Below, piece after piece: positions 1-8,075 of a stretch of DNA of 46,649 nt. How positions within the stretch are numbered: position 1 is the first letter of the stretch; every line of letters starts with the position of its first letter. A program made the translations under genes and the position numbers. The stretch is from assembly GCA_937911345.1 (NCBI GenBank), contig CALDPP010000034.1:1-46649 (forward strand), in the 5' to 3' direction. The DNA comes from an uncultured euryarchaeote (GTDB lineage: Archaea; Thermoplasmatota; Poseidoniia; Poseidoniales; Poseidoniaceae). Under the pieces are notes generated by a model. That model had not been told where the DNA came from. It worked only from the letters and a program-made list of their open reading frames with translations, and did not search any database.

Positions 1-302
1 CCATCTAGAAATCCTATGTCAGCCTTGCCGTATTCTAGGGCAGCAATAGTTGCAGCGGGTCCAGAGACTGTGTAAATTTCCACTTCCATATCCATTAATT
101 CTTCTAACCTGTCCGCAAGTAACTGTGGATTCTCATCTGAGTTACGATATTCTTCCTTAGTTTCAAATGCAATGGTGAGACAGTTATCTTCGTCTTCGCA
201 CTTATCGAATTCTACGGGATCAAATATGCATCCAGGTATACTTGCTAACATGATTAATAGTGTTGTAAAAATTGCGATTTTGGGCGCCCTCAAAATATCC
301 AC
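1..302 (-). CDS. PhnD-like phosphate/phosphonate-type ABC transporter substrate-binding lipoprotein, truncated by the left edge
   Basis: Not in the ORF track because it is cut by the window edge. Minus-strand reading gives (V/M)DILRAPKIAIFTTLLIMLASIPGCIFDPVEFDKCEDEDNCLTIAFETKEEYRNSDENPQLLADRLEELMDMEVEIYTVSGPAATIAALEYGKADIGFLD: basic N-terminus, hydrophobic core, lipobox-like Cys, then a PhnD-like 'xxAALxxGKADIGFLD' pattern. Start assumed GTG at 302; ATG at 251 is an alternative. Confidence 0.6.
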   Translation of the reverse strand, partial: MDILRAPKIAIFTTLLIMLASIPGCIFDPVEFDKCEDEDNCLTIAFETKEEYRNSDENPQLLADRLEELMDMEVEIYTVSGPAATIAALEYGKADIGFLD

Positions 303-303
303 C

Positions 304-351
304 TTAGGGTGCCCTAAAACTTTCCCTAATTATAGTTTAGGCTGTCCTAAA
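304..351. promoter_or_regulatory. Putative promoter/operator region: two palindromes flanking a TATA-like element
   Basis: TTAGGGTGCCCTAA at 304-317 (6-bp arms, 2-nt spacer) and TTTAGGCTGTCCTAAA at 336-351 (6-bp arms, 4-nt spacer). On the minus strand TATAAT occupies 334..329, about 29 nt upstream of GTG at 302. Confidence 0.5.
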
Positions 352-391
352 TTTTCAATATTAGTCCTGATTTAGAACAAGTAAGCAAAAA

Positions 392-607
392 TCACTCTGC
401 TGCAATATGTACTGCGCCAGATTTGTAGAATACTTGGATCCTGTCGGGAACTTTCCTCGTTAAACCAGCAACAGCCTCGTAAATTTCATCCTTCTTGACT
501 TTGAAGGCTTTTGCAGCATTTGCGGTTGACCATGGAACGGTTTCAAAGTCAGACTGTCGAATCCACTCAAACAGTCTCGCTTCTAGTTCACTCAAATCCT
601 CCGCCAT
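392..607 (-). CDS. Small hypothetical protein, possibly winged-helix
   Basis: ORF 392..634; internal Met (MAEDLSELEARLFEWIRQ...) at 607 is the more natural start. Helical, HTH-like pattern. Confidence 0.5.
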   Translation of the reverse strand: MAEDLSELEARLFEWIRQSDFETVPWSTANAAKAFKVKKDEIYEAVAGLTRKVPDRIQVFYKSGAVHIAAE

Positions 608-658
608 GAGAATCCCTAGACGAATGTCATACAAAACAACACCGACGAATTAATTCAA

Positions 659-1657
659 TCAATTAAGGCCGACAATTCGCCTACAACATTCCTCTGCATC
701 GATGTCTCCATCAAGAAGTGCATTGATTGCTTTGGTGAATGGAACATTGATTCCCTCATCTTCTGCTCTGGTGATAAACATCCTAGCGGCTCTAACACCT
801 TCTGCTACCATCGTCATTTCAGCAAGTGCTTCATCCACAGATAGTCCGGTTCCTAATTTCTCGCCCATACTACGATTACGGCCGTATGGCGAGGTAGCAG
901 TTACGTACAAATCACCTAATCCAGCAGGTCCGAAAGCGACCTCGGCTTTGGCTCCAAGTTGTGGAAGAAGTAGACAGCCTTCTTTGAAGCCAGCCATGAA
1001 AATTGCCGCTTTTAGATTGTCCCCACCAAGTGTGCCTACCTTCTTCAATCCATCAACTAGTCCGCAGGTAAGCGCAATTACGTTCTTGAATGCACCCCAT
1101 AACTCGGCGCCAACAGGGTCCGAAGCAGCGTGTAGAATAAATGTCTGAGTGGTCAACGTATCAGATAAACGCTTAGCGACGGATTCGTCTTCACTTGCCA
1201 CAAGCGCAGTTGTAATTACTCCGCCGGCAGCCTCAGGAGCAATTGTTGGACCTGTGACAACGGCGAGAGGGTTAGTTTTTTGTGCGGCTTTCAATTTTTC
1301 ATGAATCGCTTGTGATATCAATCGTTTGCCTGGAGCTAAGCCTTTTGCTAGATCAATTAGAACATGACCCGGCCTCAAGTGAGGAATTATGTCATCAACT
1401 ACATCTAGAATTACCGAGGAGGGAATTGCCAGTACGACAATTTCTACTCCATCTAATGCTTCATCAATACGCATAGTAGCTTCTAGCCCCTCAATTGAGT
1501 GGTCTGGCAGATACTTTCTGTTGATTCCATCCATAACAACGGATTCATAGACTTCTTGTTCGATTGTCCATCCTTTGACCTTGTGGCCATCTAATAACCA
1601 CATTCTAGCGACCGCAGTGCCCCAGTTTCCCAAACCTAGAATTGCAATATGTGCCAT
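659..1657 (-). CDS. gpsA: NAD(P)-dependent glycerol-3-phosphate dehydrogenase
   Basis: Rossmann GLGNWGTAVA, VTGPTIAPEAA, GAELWGAFKNVIALTCGLVDGL and GPAGLGDLYVTATSPYGRNRSMGEKLG match the GpsA family. Confidence 0.9.
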   Translation of the reverse strand: MAHIAILGLGNWGTAVARMWLLDGHKVKGWTIEQEVYESVVMDGINRKYLPDHSIEGLEATMRIDEALDGVEIVVLAIPSSVILDVVDDIIPHLRPGHVLIDLAKGLAPGKRLISQAIHEKLKAAQKTNPLAVVTGPTIAPEAAGGVITTALVASEDESVAKRLSDTLTTQTFILHAASDPVGAELWGAFKNVIALTCGLVDGLKKVGTLGGDNLKAAIFMAGFKEGCLLLPQLGAKAEVAFGPAGLGDLYVTATSPYGRNRSMGEKLGTGLSVDEALAEMTMVAEGVRAARMFITRAEDEGINVPFTKAINALLDGDIDAEECCRRIVGLN

Positions 1658-1751
1658 CTTGACCGTATCTGCGATTTGTATTGTGCTTATGTTAATTGCC
1701 GCTATATCAAAGCGAAATTATTGATTTTGTGAGTTTACTCGTCTAATGCGG

Positions 1752-2951
1752 TCAGAATAAATCCTCATCTTCCTCGTCGAAATCAAATACATCGTCATTA
1801 TCTTTCTCTTCAGCCTTCTTTGCTTTAGCAGGCTTAGCCTTAGCCTTTGGTTCAGCCTTTGGCTCTTCTGGTGGAGATTTTTCCTCAGTCTTTTTTGCTT
1901 CTGCAGCCTTTTCTGCTGCAGCCTTCTCTTTCATTTCAGCGGTTGCTGCTTTGTTTCTTGCGCTAGCAATTTCAAGTTCTCTAGCCTTGATTTCTTCTGC
2001 TGATCTGCCAGTTTGCGCCGCTAAAGTTCTTCTTCTGTCCTCTCTTGCTTTGCGTTCGAGTTGCTTGTGTCGAGCTTTCTCGATATTCTGCAACATATAC
2101 ATTGCATCGTGTTCCAACAATGGTGAATCTGAGATTAGAGTAATATCAAGCCAACCGCCTTCTTCAACGATAAATTCAGCGAGTGGTTCAAAGTTTAGGT
2201 CTGATTTCTTGATTTGAGTGTAGTGCATGGCATTTCCAGTTCTATGCTCTACTCCGGAGAAGTGGCAGTAAAACTCCTTAGTTCCAATGGTTTCTCTTAC
2301 TAGATCGAACATTTCGCCATAGTCTTCGGAGGTTCTCATACTTCCATGCCCTCTAGAGTGTATGTGAGCAATATTCAACACAGGGACGGTTCCTTCGACA
2401 TGATTTACAACTTCTAGGACTTCTTCTAGGCTACCCCACAATTCTTGACGGCCAGATGTTTCAATACCAATTTTTGAAGGAGTTCCGTCTTTTAACCACG
2501 GAAACACCGGGTAAATATCTTCATCGTCATGCCAGATTTCATGAACCCTGTCCACTATTCCAGCAAAGACGTTAGCTAATTGCTCATTAGCCGCTCTACC
2601 TCTGCCCATATCTCCGTAGTGACCTGCGTGTAGAGTGATGTGTCTAGCATTGATTGTTTTGGCTGCTTGAAGAGTTGATTCAATCTTTGTCAGCGATCTT
2701 CCTCTCTCAACTCTATCGCCAAGTAATTCTGAGTAGTATGGGCCGTGAATGTTCATCTCAAACTCAGTCTTATTGGCTAACACTCCAGCCTGCCAATATT
2801 GTTCAAAGTGCTGAGGAGCAATCATTCTAACAGTTTGAACTTCCATCGTCTCTAATCCAAGCGAAATGATATCATCCATACCTTCAACGATGGTACGGCC
2901 TTTGCACGATAATGGAATTCCCGCTGGACCTAATCTAACTGGCAACATCAT
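1752..2951 (-). CDS. Endonuclease IV-like / xylose isomerase-like TIM-barrel protein with charged C-terminal tail
   Basis: Metal-ligand-like motifs in order: NIHGPYY, TLHAGHYG, GIETSG, NIAHIHSRG, YCHFSGVE, ISDSPLLEHDA; K/E/A-rich tail ending DDVFDFDEEDEDLF. Confidence 0.75.
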   Translation of the reverse strand: MMLPVRLGPAGIPLSCKGRTIVEGMDDIISLGLETMEVQTVRMIAPQHFEQYWQAGVLANKTEFEMNIHGPYYSELLGDRVERGRSLTKIESTLQAAKTINARHITLHAGHYGDMGRGRAANEQLANVFAGIVDRVHEIWHDDEDIYPVFPWLKDGTPSKIGIETSGRQELWGSLEEVLEVVNHVEGTVPVLNIAHIHSRGHGSMRTSEDYGEMFDLVRETIGTKEFYCHFSGVEHRTGNAMHYTQIKKSDLNFEPLAEFIVEEGGWLDITLISDSPLLEHDAMYMLQNIEKARHKQLERKAREDRRRTLAAQTGRSAEEIKARELEIASARNKAATAEMKEKAAAEKAAEAKKTEEKSPPEEPKAEPKAKAKPAKAKKAEEKDNDDVFDFDEEDEDLF

Positions 2952-3008
2952 CCCCCCGCAGGTTCAAGCCAATGGTCACCTAATGATAAGACCTTTCCGT
3001 TATTAGGA

Positions 3009-3038
3009 CAAAAAAACCCGGAAAAAGGGAGTTTTTTG
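3009..3038. other. Imperfect inverted repeat in a divergent intergenic region
   Basis: CAAAAAAACCC (3009-3019) / GGGAGTTTTTTG (3027-3038), loop GGAAAAA, between divergent nuclease-like gene and ribB. Confidence 0.4.
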
Positions 3039-3088
3039 TGTTATGATGATATGCGACACTTCATGAATGAGAGGTTCAACCCGTAGGC

Positions 3089-3796
3089 ATGAGCAATTCA
3101 GTTGAAGAGGCTGTAGCAGCGTTTTCGAACGGTTTACCAGTGTGCCTTTTTGATTCTGAGAAAAGGGAAGGAGAGACCGATTTACTATTCTCTGCAGAGC
3201 ACGCCACTCCAGCAACAATGAGGCAACTACGTCAAGACTGTGGTGGATTACTGTTCTTAGCGATTGGTCACGAAGTAGGCGAAAGATTTGGCCTTCCGTT
3301 CCTGCAAGATTTACATACACACAAAGAACTTGTGAAGCAGTTCGATGTCTTACAAGAATTGGTAACTAATGATTTACGATACGACTCACGCTCTGCATTC
3401 ACTTTGTCACTAAATCATCGAGATACTTATACGGGAATTACCGACAAAGATCGCTGCTTAACAACCAAGAGATTTGCTGAATTGACCAACGAGGTCTTCG
3501 ACCAAAATCTTAACGAAAAAGAGGCAAAAAAACTACTTGGCCAAGAATTTAGAACTCCAGGCCATATACCAGTATGTCGAGAGACAGAAGGTGGTCTATC
3601 ACGAAGACAAGGTCACACCGAACTTGCGGTTGGTTTGGCTAGACTATCAAAAGTCACGCCTGTCGTGATTGGGGCAGAGATGCTTCAGCCCGATGGTGAC
3701 CTAGCACTATCAGTCGAAGATGCTAGAAAGTGGGCCATTGAACGAGGAATACCATTCCTTGAAGGTGTAGATATTGTTCAGGCATTAAGCAACTAA
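3089..3796 (+). CDS. ribB: 3,4-dihydroxy-2-butanone 4-phosphate synthase
   Basis: DSEKREGETDLLFSAEHATP, LNHRDTYTGITDKDR, TPGHIPVCRETEGGLSRRQGHTELAVGLARL: characteristic DHBP synthase motifs. Confidence 0.92.
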   Translation: MSNSVEEAVAAFSNGLPVCLFDSEKREGETDLLFSAEHATPATMRQLRQDCGGLLFLAIGHEVGERFGLPFLQDLHTHKELVKQFDVLQELVTNDLRYDSRSAFTLSLNHRDTYTGITDKDRCLTTKRFAELTNEVFDQNLNEKEAKKLLGQEFRTPGHIPVCRETEGGLSRRQGHTELAVGLARLSKVTPVVIGAEMLQPDGDLALSVEDARKWAIERGIPFLEGVDIVQALSN

Positions 3797-3852
3797 AATA
3801 AATCGGTAGTATCATCAATATTATGTTACAGCACCAATATGGAGAGGATTTC

Positions 3853-4287
3853 ATGAAGGTCATGGCGGTAGGGGTTTTTGACTTACTTCATGCAGGACAT
3901 CTGCACTACCTTGAACAAGCAAAATCTCTAGGAAATCACCTAACAGTTGTGGTTGCTCACGATGATACAGTTAGAATAAGGAAGCATGAGCCTGTGACGA
4001 ACCATGACCTTAGGAGGCGTATGGTAGAGGGGCTAAAACCTGTTGACGAAGCAATAATCGGCAATTCACCAAATGTTTCAATTTTTGAAATCCTACCAGT
4101 GGTTAATCCTGATATAATCGCTTTAGGCTACGATCAGGAACATGCAGAAGATTCAATACGCATCAAATTAGCAGAATTAGGTTTTGATGAGATAACCGTT
4201 ACACGGGTTGAAGGATTAACAGATGATTTAGACGGGACAAGAAAGATAATTGCTAGAATTCTTGAACTAGCAAGGAACAACGACTGA
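3853..4287 (+). CDS. ribL: Archaeal-type FAD synthase / cytidylyltransferase (RibL family)
   Basis: MKVMAVGVFDLLHAGHLHYLEQAKSLGNHLTVVVAHD nucleotidyltransferase HxGH motif; ORF opens at 3823 but ATG 3853 follows a GGAGAGG-like RBS; lies in a rib cluster. Confidence 0.8.
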   Translation: MKVMAVGVFDLLHAGHLHYLEQAKSLGNHLTVVVAHDDTVRIRKHEPVTNHDLRRRMVEGLKPVDEAIIGNSPNVSIFEILPVVNPDIIALGYDQEHAEDSIRIKLAELGFDEITVTRVEGLTDDLDGTRKIIARILELARNND

Positions 4288-4296
4288 GGTGAAAGA

Positions 4297-4908
4297 ATGT
4301 TTACCGGAATCGTACAAGGAGTTGGCGAAGTTATCACCAAAACCTCCCATAATACGGTTACATCAATGACAATTAAATTACCAAATGTCAAGAGCTTAGC
4401 CATTGGTGCTAGCGTATCAATTAACGGAGTCTGCCTTACGGTGGTGTCTCTTGATTCAAATATTGTCCAGTTTGATATAATTGATGAAACCCTAAAAAGA
4501 ACGAACTTAGGAGATATATCAGTTGGTGATTTTGTCAATATTGAGAGGTCTTTGAAATTTGGCGACGAAGTCGGCGGTCATGTTTTATCAGGGCACATCT
4601 TTGATACAGGAATAATTAATTCTAAAGCAAAAAAAGGAGACCAAATGTCTCTAAGTATACTTGCTCCACCCTCAATCCAGAAATATTTAACCGAGAAAGG
4701 TTACATTGCCATAGACGGTATTTCTCTAACAGTTGGGGAAATCAAAGATGGCTGTTTTGATTTGCATATAATTCCTGAGACAATGCGCTTAACCATACTA
4801 GATTCTAAAGAAGTTGGTGACATAGTAAACATAGAGATTGATAGTAACACTCAATTAATTGTTGAGACTATTGAGAGATTGTTGGAAGAGAGAGGTGTAA
4901 CAAAATGA
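4297..4908 (+). CDS. ribE: Riboflavin synthase, bacterial two-lumazine-domain (alpha-subunit) type
   Basis: MFTGIVQGVGEV start, SINGVCLTV, GGHVLSGHIFDTG, then second repeat IDGISLTVGEI...IPETMRLT. Confidence 0.9.
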   Translation: MFTGIVQGVGEVITKTSHNTVTSMTIKLPNVKSLAIGASVSINGVCLTVVSLDSNIVQFDIIDETLKRTNLGDISVGDFVNIERSLKFGDEVGGHVLSGHIFDTGIINSKAKKGDQMSLSILAPPSIQKYLTEKGYIAIDGISLTVGEIKDGCFDLHIIPETMRLTILDSKEVGDIVNIEIDSNTQLIVETIERLLEERGVTK

Positions 4909-5291
4909 AGATTGCAGCAGTATGTGGTTCATTTCACAAGAAAGAGATTGAAGCCATGCTTGAATATGCCATAGATGAAGCAAAGAAGCACTCTATAGAA
5001 ATTTCAGAGGTAGTATGGGTTCCAGGATCTATGGAAGTTCCTCTAGCATTGAATCGTGTCATTGTAAATTATGATGCAGCAATATGTCTTGGAATTATTG
5101 AGAAAGGAGAAACACTACATGGCTCGGCAATGGGGAATGCAGTCATTAAGTCGGTTATCGACTTACAATTAGCACACAACAAACCAATTGGCCTAGGCAT
5201 TATTGGACCAGGGGCTGAACCTCACCACATAGAACCCAGATTAGAACCACATGCAAGGGCTGCAGTAAGTGCTGTACATACAATGAGTTAG
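4905..5291 (+). CDS. ribH: 6,7-dimethyl-8-ribityllumazine synthase
   Basis: VVWVPGSMEVPLAL, CLGIIEKGETLHGSAMGNAVIKSVIDLQLAHNKPIGLGII; ATGA overlap with ribE. Confidence 0.88.
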   Translation: MKIAAVCGSFHKKEIEAMLEYAIDEAKKHSIEISEVVWVPGSMEVPLALNRVIVNYDAAICLGIIEKGETLHGSAMGNAVIKSVIDLQLAHNKPIGLGIIGPGAEPHHIEPRLEPHARAAVSAVHTMS

Positions 5292-5333
5292 TGTAGGGAT
5301 ATTGTTCAATTAGTCGAACGCAATCGCAGAGTC

Positions 5334-7046
5334 ATGAACAAGTTGTCATATTTTTCTAAACCTAATGAGAAAAACCTGTCCACTTCGGAAGAACTGAGTA
5401 ATATATGGCAACAAGTAACTAAACTACGTTATGATGTATTTGCTGAAGAGTTACAGCAATACTCAACAAACGTCGAGAAGAAACTCGATGAGCCCGGGCA
5501 GCATTTTGTCACACTAAGTATCGGTGAGGAACTAATTGGTTATGTTAGTATAAACTCACCTAGCGATAGAAAATATCGATTAGAGAAGTATTTTGGTCGG
5601 GAAATTTTAGATGATATAACGAAAAAAGTAAGTAACAAAGCAGTAATTCACGAAGTAAGAGGTTTGACCATAAACCGCGCTTTTAGAAATCAAGGCTACG
5701 CTAGGCTATTGATGATGGCTGCGTTAAAGTTCTCTCATGAAAATGGTGCAGACAATATTATTGCGATGGGACATACTGAGGTATTGCCCATGTATCGAGC
5801 GATTGGTATGCATGTGTTTGAGGAACATCATGTCTCAGCAGGTGATGTTGTTTTCTTTCCGATGATTGTTGCTGTTGATCAATTGATGAAGCTTGCAGGT
5901 GATGACATTACTAATTTACAAATGCAGCATTTGGTTGAAAATGACGATGCTTGTTACCATGGTGGCGCATCATGGGATGAGAGTGGCTTCGATTTCACTC
6001 GCAGAAAAGAATTAGTTGTGGCAGATGTTCTAGATAGTCCATTTCCTCCTTGTCCTGAAGTAATGGAATTAATCACTGAAAATATAATCAGCAGTTGCCA
6101 TGAATCTCCACCGACTCAATGTGAACCACTAATTGAAAAGATTTCACAAGTTCGTGGCATACCTGAAAGTCATATTCTAGTTTCATCAGGTTCCTCATCA
6201 TTGATGTTTTCCTTAATGCCAAACCTGCTAAATAATGATTCAAGGGTCTTGATTTTATCGCCTATGTATGGTGAATATTTACACATTCTTACCCATTTAA
6301 TTGGATGTCATGTCACCCATTTTCCACTCCATCCAGAGGAAGGCTTTGTTATTGATTTTGCAAGTTTCGTTGAGGTTGCTAGAGACCATGATGCAGTGAT
6401 TATAGTCAATCCTAACAGCCCGACTGGAGTCTATGACTCTAATGTTAGTGAAATGATAACACATATTTTATCACAAAAAGAGAATAAAACAAATTGCAAA
6501 ATGATTTGGGTTGATGAGACATATATTGAATATGTCGAAGATGCAGTCTCACTCGAATCTCTAACCTCTCAACATGAAGAATTGATTGTTTGCAAAAGCA
6601 TGAGCAAGTGTTACGCGCTATCAGGTCTAAGAGTTGCTTATGCAGTTACTGCTAATGCCGCATTTTTACGTAGATTTATTCCACCTTGGTCGGTAAGTTT
6701 GCCAGCCCAAATAGGTGCTATTGCAGCACTTTCAAATGAGGAATACTATGCAGAACAATATTCAATTGTACATGAAAATAGAACCGAATTAAATAAACAA
6801 CTGGTTCAACTTGGTTTCAAAACATATCCTAGTGTGGCAAATTATATCCTAACCAAATTACCTGATTCAGTCGCTCATTCTTCGAATCAGTTTATCGCTC
6901 TGTGTCGCGAAAGAGATGTATTTGTCCGGGATGCAGAAAATATGGGCGTGACTCTAGATTCAAGATATGTCCGATTCGCCGTGAAAAGCAAGATTGAAAA
7001 CCAAAGAATCATTGATTGCCTTACAGATTTGCTAGGCAATAATTAG
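5334..7046 (+). CDS. Fusion: N-terminal GNAT/autoinducer-synthase-like acyltransferase + C-terminal PLP fold-type I aminotransferase (HisC/CobD-like)
   Basis: N-terminus WQQVTKLRYDVFAEELQQY...IHEVRGLTINRAFRNQGYARLLMMAALKFSHENGADNIIAMGHTEVLPMYRAIGMH; C-terminus VNPNSPTGVY, IWVDETYIEY, SMSKCYALSGLRVAYA (PLP Lys). Confidence 0.85.
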   Translation: MNKLSYFSKPNEKNLSTSEELSNIWQQVTKLRYDVFAEELQQYSTNVEKKLDEPGQHFVTLSIGEELIGYVSINSPSDRKYRLEKYFGREILDDITKKVSNKAVIHEVRGLTINRAFRNQGYARLLMMAALKFSHENGADNIIAMGHTEVLPMYRAIGMHVFEEHHVSAGDVVFFPMIVAVDQLMKLAGDDITNLQMQHLVENDDACYHGGASWDESGFDFTRRKELVVADVLDSPFPPCPEVMELITENIISSCHESPPTQCEPLIEKISQVRGIPESHILVSSGSSSLMFSLMPNLLNNDSRVLILSPMYGEYLHILTHLIGCHVTHFPLHPEEGFVIDFASFVEVARDHDAVIIVNPNSPTGVYDSNVSEMITHILSQKENKTNCKMIWVDETYIEYVEDAVSLESLTSQHEELIVCKSMSKCYALSGLRVAYAVTANAAFLRRFIPPWSVSLPAQIGAIAALSNEEYYAEQYSIVHENRTELNKQLVQLGFKTYPSVANYILTKLPDSVAHSSNQFIALCRERDVFVRDAENMGVTLDSRYVRFAVKSKIENQRIIDCLTDLLGNN

Positions 7047-7062
7047 AAGAATCAATGTAAAG

Positions 7063-7092
7063 ATTCAATAGGCGAGTTCTCCCTATTTGAAT
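7063..7092. other. Inverted repeat upstream of trxB
   Basis: ATTCAATAGG (7063-7072) / CCTATTTGAAT (7082-7092), 10-bp stem with one bulged T and 9-nt loop. Confidence 0.5.
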
Positions 7093-7105
7093 TGCAGGCG
7101 ATTGA

Positions 7106-8035
7106 ATGAGTGATGTTAGAGACGTAGTAATTATTGGTTCAGGGCCTGCAGGATATACTGCTGGATTATATACCGCAAGAGCAATGTTGGATCCACTAAT
7201 GTTTGCAGGATACATGTCCGGCGGTCAGCTAATGCTTACTTCAGACATAGAGAATTTCCCAGGCTATCCTCAAGGCATCGGTGGGCCAGAGATGATGATG
7301 CAACTGCGCGAACAAGCAGAGAGGTTCGGGCTAGAGGTGCAGGACAGAAATGTCGAATCGGTAGACCTATCGCAACGCCCATACAAAGTCACAGTGGAAG
7401 GAGAAGAATTCCTCGCAAATGCGATTATCATTTCGACGGGTGCTGAGTCAATTTGGCTAAATGCTCCCGGAGAGGCGGAACAAAAGGGCCGAGGTATTTC
7501 CACCTGTGCAACTTGTGATGGAGCCTTCTTCAAAGAGGAGGAAGTCTTGGTTATTGGTGGCGGTGATTCTGCCTGCGAAGAGGCAACTTTCTTGACTAGA
7601 TTCGCCTCAAAAGTCACCCTAATCCATCGAAGAGATGTTTTCAAGGCTAGTACGATAATGTATGAGCGTGCAGCAAATAATGACAAAATCGAGATTAGAA
7701 CTTTTAGACAAGTGAAAGAATGGTTATCTGATGATAATGGTTTGACTGGAGCAATTTTAGAGGATCCTAGAGATGGCTCAACAGAAGAAATCTCGGCAAC
7801 TGGTGCATTTATTGCTATAGGTCATAAGCCAATTACAGGGTTCCTCAATGGACAAGTTGAAACAGATGAGAATGGCTACATTATTCACAAACAACACACC
7901 ATGACCTCTGTTGAAGGAGTATTCGCTGCTGGAGACGTGGTAGATACTAGGTACAAACAAGCTATTACGGCTGCTGGAATGGGATGTCAAGCAGCAATTG
8001 ATGCTGAAAAATGGTTAGAAGAAAACCTCCACTGA
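7106..8035 (+). CDS. trxB: Thioredoxin reductase
   Basis: GSGPAGYTAGLYTARA, redox CATCDG, VIGGGDSACEEATFL, GVFAAGDVVDTRYKQAITAAGMG. Confidence 0.93.
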   Translation: MSDVRDVVIIGSGPAGYTAGLYTARAMLDPLMFAGYMSGGQLMLTSDIENFPGYPQGIGGPEMMMQLREQAERFGLEVQDRNVESVDLSQRPYKVTVEGEEFLANAIIISTGAESIWLNAPGEAEQKGRGISTCATCDGAFFKEEEVLVIGGGDSACEEATFLTRFASKVTLIHRRDVFKASTIMYERAANNDKIEIRTFRQVKEWLSDDNGLTGAILEDPRDGSTEEISATGAFIAIGHKPITGFLNGQVETDENGYIIHKQHTMTSVEGVFAAGDVVDTRYKQAITAAGMGCQAAIDAEKWLEENLH

Positions 8036-8075
8036 CAACCTGTTAATTCATCAATTAGCATACTCTCGCCGGTTC

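Noticed and set aside
172-375. ORF track 67-aa plus-strand ORF
   Set aside because: Antisense to the edge lipoprotein and its palindromic promoter; no recognisable protein features.
702-1148. 148-aa antisense ORF in gpsA
   Set aside because: Fully inside gpsA on the opposite strand; Ser/Pro/Ala-biased shadow ORF.
3040-3088. FMN riboswitch upstream of ribB
   Set aside because: Leader is too short and lacks the conserved RFN element sequence.
3003-3320. 105-aa minus ORF over ribB start
   Set aside because: Overlaps well-supported ribB and the hairpin; no family similarity seen.
4134-4538. 134-aa minus ORF across ribL/ribE
   Set aside because: Shadow of two confidently assigned genes.
7270-7686. 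138-aa minus ORF in trxB
   Set aside because: Shadow ORF; composition is that of reverse-complemented coding sequence.
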